From assembly GCF_900090045.1 (NCBI RefSeq), contig NC_041783.1:372001-436000 (forward strand): a DNA stretch of 64,000 nucleotides, written 5' to 3'. The notes beneath the pieces are model-generated. The model worked only from the letters and a program-made list of their open reading frames with translations. It did not search any database and was not told the origin of the DNA. Positions 22,022 through 33,690 of this stretch are shown here, piece after piece (the stretch's first letter is position 1; each line of letters opens with the position of its first letter). This DNA is from Plasmodium malariae (Eukaryota; Apicomplexa; Aconoidasida; Haemosporida; Plasmodiidae). A program made the position numbers and the translations under genes.

Positions 22022-24118
22022 ATGCACATTCACAAGCTAAGAAAAAAAATAAAAAAGAAAAAGGACAGAAAGTATTTAACGAAGAATTACATATTGAAGA
22101 AATTGTTTCTAAATGAAGAGCAGTTCCGGAAATTATGCATTTTCAAAGGAATATATCCTAAGGATTTTAAAGATATTCCTTTAAAATATAGACGTCGGTT
22201 TTACAGAAATAAAGTATATTACACCAGAAATGATTTTCAAAAGTTGTCGCATGAAAAAATTATTGCCGATTTTCGAAAAATAAAAATTTATTTAAAAAAA
22301 TATAAAAATTATAAAACACAGTTACAAGATAAAGAAAAATGTAAAAAAATTATAAAAAATTTTCCAAGGTATAAATTAGACCATATCATAAAAGAAAGAT
22401 TTCCCATATGTTCATATGCCATAGAACAGTTGGATGATGCACTAAATTGTATCATCGCATATTCTCTTTTACCGTCCAATGAACATTTGGGAATTAAAAA
22501 TAATCTAATTATTAGCTGTACAGAATTAAAAAATCATTTTCATTATTATATTTATAAAACAAATAAAGTAAAAAAAGCTTTTATAAGTGTAAAAGGCTAT
22601 TATATACAAGCAGAAATATTACAAAAAAAAATCACTTGGCTAATTCCATATATATTTACTCCTTACTTTGATAACTCAATAAATTTTAATATAATATCCA
22701 ATTTTACGGAATATTATGTTTCTTTGGTAAAATTCGTTTTGTTTAAATTATATAAAGTGGACAACATACAATATCCTCCCAAAGAAATTGAACTTAGCAA
22801 AAATGAAAAGTTAAATCACCTAGCCTATGACCACCTTTTCTCAGCTTACGGTAACACCGCACCGTTGGGGGATCCATATAAGGGAACAGCAGTAAACGAA
22901 ACGGAGGCAAAGGAAATGGCGGATTCTAAAGTAGGTGCAGAAGATAGCATCGCTTGCACCATTGCACGCGACAAACAAATTAGTAAACATGGTAAGGTCA
23001 AAAATGGAAAGGAAAATAAAATAAAAAAAAAAAAAAAGAAAAAAAAAAAAGACGATAAGATTGATCTTGCAGAAGCTACATCTTCAAGTAGCAATCTGTT
23101 TACGCAAAATGGGGATAACGATATTACCAAAAATTTTGGGCTCTCTCAAAATTGTGAAGATATAACGGGTAGAGGAAACGGGGGGGCAGACATAGATACT
23201 ACTGTTGAAGACGTTACACACGCGCAACCTAAAGCGGAATGTAACAAGGAATACAACGTCAAACTTAACCACGCCATAAAGCATAATGCGAACGACGAAG
23301 AAGATGGTTTGGAAGAACTCTTTAGAAACCACATTTTCTATATTCACAGCGATATGCCCCTTGACGTACTATCAATAATTATTTTATCATGCGGTGGTAT
23401 GATATGCTGGAATAACATATTTTCTCCTCTAAAATATGAGAGCGAAAATATTACGCATGAAATATTAGAACTGCATAACTCCAAAAAAATAGATGAATAT
23501 AATAAACTAGGAAGATTTTTAATACAACCGCAATACATTTTTGATTGTTTAAATAAAAAAAAAATATTACCTTGCAGTGATTATTTTGTTAATAAAACCT
23601 TGCCTGTACATCTTTCTCCATTCATTGAAGATGATAATTTTAAAAATTTGGTAAAAACAGAAGAATATGCAATAAATAAGATTCTAACTCAGAATGAAGA
23701 AAATAATAAAGAGGAGCAAGAAAGGATATTAGGCAAAGTGGACAGTGCCAATAATAATACTGATGATGAAGAATTGTTAAAATCAGATGACGAAATTACT
23801 AATATAACTCTACAAAGATGTAGAACTGCTGCTTTAAATAGTCAATTCGAATTAGAGAATGAAGATAATAATAATAATAATGACAAAATGAAAATAACAG
23901 AAGATGTTGACTTATCCAGCATAAATGACTCAACAAAAAAAGAGGAAATACAAAGGCATAAAATTGCTTTGAGTAAAAAGAAGAGAAAGTTATACGCACT
24001 TATTGAAAGGGAAGAAAGAAAACAAAAATTAACGATTGAAAATTTTATGAAAAGGGCGAAGAAGAAGAAAAATAAAAGAGCAAAGGGATGTGGAGGTAAA
24101 GGTGGGTTGCAAAAATGA
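22022..24118 (+). CDS. PES: Pescadillo homolog, ribosome biogenesis factor
   Basis: Single-exon gene of 698 residues. Pescadillo acts in the nucleolus with BOP1 and WDR12 (PeBoW complex) in processing of 27S/32S pre-rRNA and pre-60S assembly. The Lys-rich start (MHIHKLRKKIKKKKDRKYLT) and the N-terminal pescadillo domain (about residues 1-265) are visible, including FRKLCIFKGIYPKDF and the KAFISVKGYYIQAEI block. A single BRCT domain runs from about residue 427 to 540 (DVLSIIILSCGGMICW... RFLIQPQYIFDCLN). Between them is a parasite-specific insert with a poly-Lys run coded by an A-rich tract at 23020-23052. The C-terminal third is acidic then strongly basic. The ATG at 22022 is the first in frame. 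Human PES1 is about 588 residues, so the excess is mostly the low-complexity insert. Confidence 0.96.
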   Translation: MHIHKLRKKIKKKKDRKYLTKNYILKKLFLNEEQFRKLCIFKGIYPKDFKDIPLKYRRRFYRNKVYYTRNDFQKLSHEKIIADFRKIKIYLKKYKNYKTQLQDKEKCKKIIKNFPRYKLDHIIKERFPICSYAIEQLDDALNCIIAYSLLPSNEHLGIKNNLIISCTELKNHFHYYIYKTNKVKKAFISVKGYYIQAEILQKKITWLIPYIFTPYFDNSINFNIISNFTEYYVSLVKFVLFKLYKVDNIQYPPKEIELSKNEKLNHLAYDHLFSAYGNTAPLGDPYKGTAVNETEAKEMADSKVGAEDSIACTIARDKQISKHGKVKNGKENKIKKKKKKKKKDDKIDLAEATSSSSNLFTQNGDNDITKNFGLSQNCEDITGRGNGGADIDTTVEDVTHAQPKAECNKEYNVKLNHAIKHNANDEEDGLEELFRNHIFYIHSDMPLDVLSIIILSCGGMICWNNIFSPLKYESENITHEILELHNSKKIDEYNKLGRFLIQPQYIFDCLNKKKILPCSDYFVNKTLPVHLSPFIEDDNFKNLVKTEEYAINKILTQNEENNKEEQERILGKVDSANNNTDDEELLKSDDEITNITLQRCRTAALNSQFELENEDNNNNNDKMKITEDVDLSSINDSTKKEEIQRHKIALSKKKRKLYALIEREERKQKLTIENFMKRAKKKKNKRAKGCGGKGGLQK

Positions 24119-25317
24119 AGAAGAAAGAGGATGAAGAGTAAAACACACTATTTTGAATTAAAACCATTTGAATATGAGCAGTAATTTTTTTTTTTTTTTT
24201 TTCTTTTTCTCCTTCTCTTTCTCTTTCTCTTTCTCTTTCTTTCGTTATTTCATGCAGCTTCTTTCCCATTTTCATAGTTTAATCTGTTTCACCCACATTT
24301 TATGATAGATGATACCTATCCCATTCTGTTACGATAATGTATAAAATGATAACTGCAGCTCATTATGTTATTTACTACATTATGCATATGTATACCTTTA
24401 AGTTCTTATTACCTAATAATATGACCCATTAATATAAACTTGAACTGTTCCTTAAGAGAAAGAGGAAAAAAAAAATTTTAAGAATATAATTATTCAAAAT
24501 GTATATATGGATTACCATCATATGGGTAGCCTTTTTTTTTTTTTTTTTTTTTTTCTATAAATTACATTTCCACAGAATATTGTGTTGTGTTCACAATAGT
24601 CGCTGCTTCCACTGTATATTTATAAACACGTGTGAAGACGTACAAATGTAAGAAAATAAATAAATGGATAAATACATACATGCATAATACATATATATAT
24701 ACATATATATATGCATATATACTTATATATGTACGCACCAAACAATTAAGCGGTTAGAATACGTACATATAACATTTCTAAGCAAGTTTTTGCAGTACAT
24801 CATCATCGTCTCATTTTCACCTCTCAATTTTTTACCATATTCATTACAAATAAAATTTTTACGAATTACCATTATTATACTACTATATGCCTACACGCAC
24901 AAATGAAAAGTGCAATGTCTAACCTGCAGGACTCACAAGACGATTTCACCCACCGTAGGTAATTAATTGGGAAACCATAATATGATTAAAAAAGCAATTA
25001 TTTTTTTTTATGCTATTCTATTTTTCCTTTTCTGGCATTCGAAAAAGAACAAATTGACCATAAAAAGGAAGAGGCGTTCATAAATGTGGTATATTCATCT
25101 CGTATATACATATGCATCAACTTAAGCTATAAAAGGCATTAAAAAGACATAATTGAATCTTTAAATTTTTTGAAATATCGCCTTTGGCCCCACTTAATTG
25201 ATGCTTTTTCATTAACAAACATTAACAAACCGATGTGCTGAAAAAATAAAAGGTGATATCGTATATGATCTATCCTTTTTTTACTTAATGTATCATTATC
25301 ATTTTTTTTCCTTTTTT

Positions 25318-25738
25318 TTAATAGAAACTTTGACAATCTAATTCCGTCCCTAGTGATAATCAAAGGAATTTAAAATATTTCTGCTTACAGAATTCCCACT
25401 CTTTTATGTTATTCCTCCTGAATAGTGAAAGCATGTTCAAAGCGTTGGTATAATTGCCCTTACACCAAGTTATATTCTGCTTTACATTTTTCTAAAACCC
25501 CTTCGATATGAAGAATTCTCTTTTTTTTTTACCATTATATATGTATATATATATATATGGATACACTTGTATATATATATACATATGTATGTATCTATAT
25601 GTACATATACATGCTTATGCACATATACATTCTTATGTACATATACATTCTTATGTTCCTATATTTTTTTCATTTTCCAAACCTCATACTGCAACTGCTA
25701 AGCTCTTCCACCTATCGTTTCTTCCTAACTTTGTTGTG
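25318..25738 (-). CDS. Candidate small spliced gene, 3' exons only (unresolved)
   Basis: Three segments join in a consistent phase on the minus strand: 25738-25690 (donor GTATGA), 25491-25389 (acceptor GTTTTAG, donor GTAAGC) and 25349-25318 (acceptor ATCACTAG, ending TAA). The joined peptide is not low-complexity, unlike the noise around it (for example WCKGNYTNALNMLSLFRRNN), and the first intron would hold all of the TATA/TACA microsatellite. I cannot find a convincing first exon. A competing model on the same strand uses the frame 25363-25139, ending KKFKDSIMSF. I recognise no family. Treat as a hypothesis. Confidence 0.2.
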
Positions 25739-25964
25739 CTTTATAAATAAACTAATTTTACTTGAATATTATCTTTAAATTAAAATATTTAAAAAAAAAA
25801 AAAAAAAAAAAAAAATACATTTTGATAAAAATAAATTAACAAAAAGAAATTTTTTTTTTTTTTTACCTATTTAACAGTTGCGAAAGATAAAAAAAAAAAA
25901 TAATAATAAAACAATCATTAAGAGAAGCATATATATACGCACATATTTATACATAATACAGGTA

Positions 25965-25975
<11 letters not shown>

Positions 25976-26029
<54 letters not shown>
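25976..26029. repeat. (AT)n microsatellite
   Basis: About 54 bp of uninterrupted alternating AT in the convergent interval. Confidence 0.9.
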
Positions 26030-26031
<2 letters not shown>

Positions 26032-26759
26032 CTACAATATACGCAAATTGTTTATTTATTAATTTTTTTTTTTTCTTTGATACTTTTTTTTTTTGCCTTT
26101 TTTTGCATATTTCTTTAAATAGTATATTATTACATAATGTGGAATTATGAACTCCATACAATTTTATATTAAAAATGAAAAGGGGAAGATGGAAAATTAA
26201 AATATAAAAAAAGGAAAAAGGCATAATGAAATTATAAAAAGTGGACAAAGGCATAAGGAAAGTAGGAAAAAACGAAAATGTGAAGGACTAAAATACCTTG
26301 AGAAGGTAAAAATAATAAAAAAGAAAAAAACAACTTTCAGTGCGTATAATAAAAATATTAAATAAGAGTGTACTTAAAATACGGGTATATATATATATAT
26401 ATATGTATGTTACTTCCCCTATTTTCCTTTTTCACTTGAGTTATATGCGTAAGGTAGATATTCATATTTATATATATAAATACATATATATATACATACA
26501 TACATGAATACATAGTACGCATTTGGTACATTTAAAAAAAGGGGTTGGAACGGTAATGATTATTAAAACCATTAAAAATGCAATTAAAAACAAAATAATA
26601 ATACTAGAGGGGTATACATATATACATATATGTGTCCGTGTGTATATATGTTAACACATATATATATATATATATACACATGATAATGCGCCAGGCTTTC
26701 AAAATTATTAATAAAAAAATAAACGTAAAATTTGAGGAACAAAAACAAACAAACAAAAG

Positions 26760-26872
26760 AGAAATGAGAAATGAGAAATGAAAAATGAGAAATGAAAAAT
26801 GAGAAATGAAAAATGAGAAATGAAAAATAAGAAATGAGAAATAAGAAATGAAAAATGAAAAATAAGAAATAA
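26760..26872. repeat. 14-bp / 7-bp A-G-rich minisatellite (gaaatga, aaaaatgagaaatg)
   Basis: Eight or so 14-bp units made of two 7-mers (gagaaat and gaaaaat), degenerating to gaaataa at the right. Minus-strand frames here give Phe-Leu-Ile-Ser-His repeats and are artefacts. Confidence 0.85.
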
Positions 26873-27190
26873 GATAAAAGGGGAATCTTAATCAAAAAAG
26901 CAAAACTGCCGCGAACGGATATGCGTATGTACACATATACAAATACGCGCACAAATCGGGATTTATACAACATGTACTCAAACGGTTTGTTGTTACACTT
27001 TATTTGTTTTTATCACAATATGCATACACTACTTACGGGACACACCGCTAATAGGATACACCGCTACGCACACATGTTAATGCGTGGGTATCATGCCACA
27101 CACTCCTACCATTGTGCATTTCTTTCCCATAAATGGTCTTCTCCTCCTTCAGCTACTTATAATCTCTGTTTACTTTATACATACAATATT

Positions 27191-27223
<33 letters not shown>

Positions 27224-27234
27224 CACTTGAAAAA

Positions 27235-28346
27235 CTAGGAAGAAATCTTCTGATCATCCGCCACTGCTTCCAAAAAGTTGCTCACAGCATGTGAATCGAT
27301 GGCAGGAAAGTGAAGGTTTCGAATGTATTTATTTGACAGGCCTAACGAGTTAGATAACATCCTTGAAGAGTTTAATGATTGCTTATTGTCTATACCACCA
27401 TTAGTATACGAATTAATTAATGTATTGGAGCCAAAATTTAGAGAGCCTTTTTTGGTGTTACTACTTTTCCTGTTATCCGCATTCAAGCTAGATCTTAATA
27501 AATCAACTGTGTTAAATGAGCCACTATCATTTTTTGCGCATTCAATAAAAAAATTTATGTTATCCTCTACTTTCACATAGTCATTATTATTACTATTGCC
27601 AGTAGTAGCATTATTATTATTATGTTGATGGTGATGATGATGATTACTATTAGCACCATTAGCCATAGTTAACTTGTTCATTTTTCTACTGCCTGTTGTT
27701 AATATATGTGGATCGTTCATATCGCTAGTTATATCTGCTGTTAATTTGTTACTTATTAGACAACCATCTTCATCATCATTTGAGTATAGTAAACAGTCAT
27801 CTTTCATTTTACTATCTTTAGTATAGGTCATAGAATCATCACTGTTCGAATGATTAGAATTATTACCTAAGGAAGAAATATTTTTTACATTATTTTTTAC
27901 TAAATTACTACTACTTGTAATTACATTACTACTCTTTTTTTTTCCTTTTTTCCCATCCGAATTTTTTAAATCCGTATGATGTTTATATTCCTTTTCCCAT
28001 TCCGTTCTTTTTAATATGGATAATTTTCTTGCTTCATTATATCCATATTTACTTACACTAAAACTTGTAAATAGTCTCTTATTGTTAGCTATTTGAAAAT
28101 ATGCATTCCATTTTCCTACACCTCTAGGTGATTTTGAAAAATATACCCCTTTTACTTTATCATCATTAGGGTTCACACCCACAGGCATTTCATATTTAAG
28201 TTTCCCCATTCCGTAATTTGTTGTTGGTACAGGGGATATTGTGGACGTGTTTTTCAAACTCTTTGTGCTTTTATTACTACTACTAACATGTGCATTGGTA
28301 CTACTATTGCTATTGCTATTGCTGTTGCTATTGCTGTTGCTATTGC

Positions 28347-28411
<65 letters not shown>

Positions 28412-31400
28412 GTATTATTAGTATTATTAGTATTAATATTTTTTTTATTTTTATTATTATTATTGTTATTATTACTACTACTGCTGTGATTGGCATTACT
28501 GCTACTACTGTTATTATTGATACCATTACTGTTGTTGTTACCATTCATTCCAATATTTCTACCTAAATCGTTTTTGTTATGCTTGTAACTATTATTAATA
28601 ATCATGCTAGCATCAGATTTGACATTATTATTCATTATCAAATCACTACTTTCTTGATTCGTTAAAGACATTTCGGAACCATTAGCACTCATCTTAGAGT
28701 TATAATCAGCATTATAATCGTAGCTATTCTTTTTTTGAATACTATTTGAACTATTTAAATTATAACCAACATTCATATTCATAATGCTACTACCGTTATT
28801 ATGATTGTGATTATTACTAATACTACCATTGTTACTACTTAGTTTGTTTATTATGTTACTACTGCTACTATGTAACGAACTCTCTAGTAAACCATTAGAA
28901 TTATTTGTTTTTAATATAAAATCATACAACGTACTAGGGTTTATATGATCCCCGGTATTTTTAAAAGATGATCCGAGTACTACTCCTCCTGCACATCCTC
29001 CCCCTACTATACTTCCTCCTTTCTTTTTCAAATTCTCTTGTGATAATGTTAACACTTCTTTAAAATTTTTACTATTATTTATATTACTATTCTTACATCC
29101 AAAAGTTTTTCTTACATGCATTATGTGCGAACTGCAATCATCCAATGACAACTCGTTCGAGTCCTTTTTCCTATAATCACCTCCTCCACTGCTTATGCCA
29201 ACATTATTATTGTTGTTAATACTACTACTAATACTGTTCATGCTACCGCTAATGTCATTCATGCTGCTGCTCATGTTATTGCTCATGTTATTGCTCATGT
29301 TATTGCTAATGCTATTGCTAATGCTATTGCTAATGCTATTGCCAATGTTATTGCTAATAGCATTACTAATAGCATTGCTAATAGCATTGCCAATAGTACT
29401 GCCCTTATTATTACCACTACTAGCGCTATCATTATTGCAATTTTTTTTCGTTTCTAACAAGTTAAATTTTAGCTTTTTTAAAACGTTTGTGTTACATAAT
29501 AAGTAATTCAAGTCATCGAAGGAACTATTGTTCAGAATCGTATTACAGCTGTTTCCATTGCACCCATCGCTTCCATTACACCCATCACTTCCATTACACC
29601 CACCGCTATTATTGTTGCACATGGGCATATGATGATTATCATGTATTTTTCTCTTTCTTAGCATATTTTGGAGACTACTTGATAACAAATTATAGCTGTT
29701 CTCATTCATATTTAGCACTCCTTGTTCTCTATCATACTTCGAGTAACAATCCCGGTCATCATAGTTGTTTTCATCCTTATATTTGTAATCTTGATGATGG
29801 AATTTGTTCACATCATTATTGCTAACACAGTCAAGCTTCAATTTATTTTCATAATAACATTTCAGATCCATGGACTCATTCTCAATGTTGTTGTACACGT
29901 CACTCAGTCCTTTATCCTACATAGGGATGCGCAATAGGAGGAGGAAAAAAACAAAAAAAAATTAAAAATAAATAAATTAAACAGCATAAAATAGTATTAA
30001 AATAAAACAGCATAGAATAGTATTAAAACAAAACAGCATAGAATAGTATTAAAACAAAACAGCATAGAATAGTATTAAAACAAAACAGCATAGAATAGTA
30101 TTAAAACAAAACAGCATAGAATAGTATTAAAACAAAACAGCATAGAATAGTATTAAAACAAAACAGCATAAAATAATATAAAAATATAGAGTTCATGCAT
30201 ATGTGGGCATAAACTTTAACATAGCTATAAAGCGGTATGTCCGCAAAGAGGCGTAGTTGCACGAATGGTGGTACACGGATATCCCACATACACTCGTACA
30301 TCCATTAAAGCAATATATATGCACGTATATGTATGCACGTATGTATGCACGTATGTATGCACAAGCATGCGTTACCTCCATCGCGTGTGCTGCGCTAAGC
30401 TGAGCGTAGAGATGGTGCCTCAAGATATTCAAATCACTCGGACTTATGTCCAGGTCCTTCAACTTGGACTTATCATTTTTACACGAATTTGCATATTCCG
30501 CCATGAACATTTTTAAATGAATATATGCATTCAGATTATTACAGCTATTATTAATGTTGTTATTACTGTTGTTATTACTACTGCTATTACTGTTGCTGTT
30601 ACCGTTACAATTGTTGTTGATGTTGTTATTACCATTGTTATTACTGTTGTTGGTGCTGCTATTATTATTGTTTATATCATGCATGGTAGAATGGCTACAC
30701 GTGCTATACATATTCTCACTTTCTTTAGAGTTCAACTTACTCAGATTTTTGTATTTTTCTACGACTTTTTCTGCTTCTTGAATATAATTGTTGTTAAAAT
30801 CGTTGTAGGAATTATAATCAATGCTGACATTTAATTTGTTCAGAATGTTTTCATCCGAGTAACTACATTTCTTCTTGCTTAGATTGGAAACAGAGCCATG
30901 GTTACTGTAAGTCATGTTGTTACCTCTGCTGCTCATGCGCATATTCGCATTACAGTTGTTACTTAAAAATGAGCTTTTACTATTATTATTATGGCTGTTA
31001 CTGTTATTATTATTATTGCTGTTGTTACTACTACCATTGATATGGTTATTACTATTACCATTGCTATCACCAGCAGCAGTCCCACCTGTCAGAGGAACAT
31101 TCGTGCTACTATTAGGGCAGTTAAAAAAATGGCTACTATTCATGCAATTTAAATGAAGTGGACTTGTACATGCAAAATGATTTGCGTGTAAGGTACAGCC
31201 ATAATTAAGATGAGTATTTGCTACTCCTACTCCTCCACAATTACCGTAGAAATTATTACAGTGAACTCTACTTCCGTTACTGCTACTACTATTATTATTG
31301 TTATTGTTAATACTGTTCATGTTGCTAACATTGCTAACATTGCTAACATTGCTAACATTGCTAACATTACTAACATTGTTAACATTATTAACATTATTAA

Positions 31401-33690
31401 TATGGCTAACGTTGTTAATATTACTAATGCTGCTAACACTGTTGTTATTATTGCAATATAAATGGTTCTTTCCCCGTTTGAAATCGATAGGTGCAATGTT
31501 TGTATTACTGATATTTGTGCAAACATTATTGCTATTCCTTTGTGCACCACAATACATACTTAATATGGTGGGCTCACCATCCGAGTTTGTACTATTACTT
31601 AGATAATATGAGGTACTAAAGTATGGATTTCTTAAAGCTAAATCATGCATTTCGTCAACAACTTCTTTTGTCAAATTATTCTCTACTTCTTCTATTATTT
31701 GTTTACGCATTTCGTTAATATCTAATGAGCACGCGTCACTTGAACAACTTGTTTTTTCTATTATGATATCACCATGACTTTGTAACATTTTAAATTTTTT
31801 AATTATTTCTAATTCTTCTAAACATTCAATAACTGAATCCATAAATAAATTCTTAGCAGAACATATTTTTAAATTTGAAAAACAACACAAGTATATATCT
31901 AAATTATTAATTTCTATATTATTTAATATATTTACAAAATGATATTCAAATGCTTTGTTTGCTTCCCCCCATAGAGATGTTAACCTTTTCATAATCCTTA
32001 AATAACTTAAACATATAATTTTTGATTTTTTAATTAGTTCACTTTTACTAATAGATTCATTCATATTATTTGTGTTATCAATAATGCACCTGTAACCGTC
32101 AAAACTGTTATGTTCTCGATGCCCAATACAACTCACTTTATTATTACTAATACTACTACTACAAAGCACATTGTTACTCACGTTGCTGTTGCAAGGCATG
32201 TGGTTACTACTCACACTACTACTGCAAGGCATGTTAGTACTGCTGTTATCATTGCTACCGCTTCCGTTGTTGTTATTGTTGTTTGTACTCATCATACTCG
32301 TGCAGCTTCCAACAATGCCACCAGAGCAGTTGTTCATTATTACCTCTTTCCTATCCTCCGAATAATATTTTTCATAAAGATGACTATCATGGTTCATATC
32401 ATCATTACTTTTTATATTCAAAAAATTGTCAATTAAGGAAAATGCTTTCTTTTGATTTATAGATCCTTGTTCTAAATTTGTTTTTTTTGACAGCAAATCT
32501 TTTATGAATGTATGCTTGAAATGATCGCTACTTCCGTTGTTCATGATCTCCTGATCGTCATCATTATCGTTACTATGGTTGCTATGATTGCTGTTGTTAC
32601 TGTTGTTGATGTTGTTACTATTGTTACTATTACTGTTACTGTCATCCATGTTATTGTCCATTTCGTTTTCCTCCTTGCCCGTTGAGTTTTCTGACTTAAC
32701 TTCCTCCTTATTATAAGCACATGTATTACTACAACTGATAAAATTATTGTCAAGCTTCTCATTCGACTCCTCCTCATCATATATTTTCTTTCCATATCCA
32801 CTTCTTCTATTACTGCTACTGATAATTATATTATTATTACAATCATTATGGGTATTCTTTTCATTGAAGTCCGATGTGTCTGAACTTTTTTTTTTTTTAT
32901 ATGAAGCACACAATGACTCCCCCCCTTCTATGTTATCATTGCTGTTGGTACTGTTGCCATTATTGTTACTACCACATACATTGCCATTTCCATTACCACT
33001 AGAAGAATTACTGTTGTCATTAATACTGTATAACCGCGGATTTCGTTCCTCTTCTACGTCTTCTACCTCCTCTTCCTCTTCTTCTTCCATCTCTTCAACT
33101 TCGTATATTTCTTCCCCTTTTAAATCATCATCTACCTTATCATCTTTACAATTAATATAAAATTTATCATTACTTATATCTTCACTTGGATGTGTATTAT
33201 CTAATTTCTCGTCACTCTCACAAATTAGTCTTTTTTCATTAATTTCTAACCCCATTTTTTCGGATTCAAAATCAATACCATCATTATCTTTATCATTATT
33301 TTCATATTTGTTACTACAGTTTCCACTATGTTGCTTATCCGTTTGTTCTTCATCATTGTCTTCTTCATTTTCACTTAATTGCTTCGTATGATCATCATCA
33401 TTTAAAATCGTAGCTGCCTTTGCTATGTTATTAAACGTCCCTTCATTCACACTCTCCATACTTCCCATATTAATTAAAAGCGGTGTTGCTGTTCTACTAA
33501 TTGGATATAACTGCGTCTGTTGTTCTGAATAGTTCATATAATTATCCATCTTATTTAATGAATCCTCAATATATGCATTTTTTCCCTCATCCGAATTTTC
33601 GTTCTCACCTTTCGAACTTGACCTTTTATTTTTCTCATCCACTTCACCTGTTTTTTTGCTAGTATTTGAGCTAGTTCTAAGAGCAAACAT
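27235..33690 (-). CDS. AP2-domain transcription factor (ApiAP2), two exons
   Basis: Two long frames join into one gene. Exon 1 is 33690-30376, ending in AAHAME before donor GTAACG. Exon 2 is 29916-27235, beginning DKGLSDVYNN after acceptor TATGTAG. Both boundaries are phase 0, giving 1998 residues. One AP2 DNA-binding domain lies at about residues 1690-1755 (KGVYFSKSPRGVGKWNAYF... YGYNEARKLSILKRTEW), coded at about 27975-28160. ApiAP2 proteins are the main sequence-specific regulators in this phylum. A conserved, low-Asn helical block lies at about residues 543-695 (SYLRIMKRLTSLWGEANKAF) and another at the exon junction; the rest is Asn/Ser/Gly-rich. I start at MFALRTSSN (33690); the 22 codons upstream are Phe-rich and look like translated UTR. 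From memory the syntenic P. falciparum gene is PF3D7_1107800. Confidence 0.93.
28337..28412 (-). repeat. Poly-Asn trinucleotide tract inside the AP2 gene
   Basis: A run of att/tta triplets (Asn AAT codons on the minus strand), flanked by gtattatta- and gctattgct-type units that code Asn-Thr and Asn-Ser dipeptides. It is a likely site of length polymorphism, about 60 residues N-terminal to the AP2 domain. Confidence 0.85.
29992..30176. repeat. 26-bp minisatellite within the AP2 gene intron
   Basis: About seven copies of a unit built from agcatagaatagtattaaaa plus caaaac. They fill the middle of the intron at 29917-30375 (459 bp). The inner copies are essentially identical; the end copies carry ataaaat in place of atagaat. 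Confidence 0.9.

Larger units (their letters stand above)
24119..27234. other. Convergent intergenic region between pescadillo and the AP2 gene
   Basis: About 3.1 kb between two gene 3' ends. It holds a CT-rich run (24185-24242), poly-T (24533-24555), (AT)n at about 25976-26029, a 14-bp minisatellite (26760-26872) and a T-run of about 34 at 27190-27223. A cluster of splice-like exons at 25139-25740 may be a small gene and is listed separately. Confidence 0.6.
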
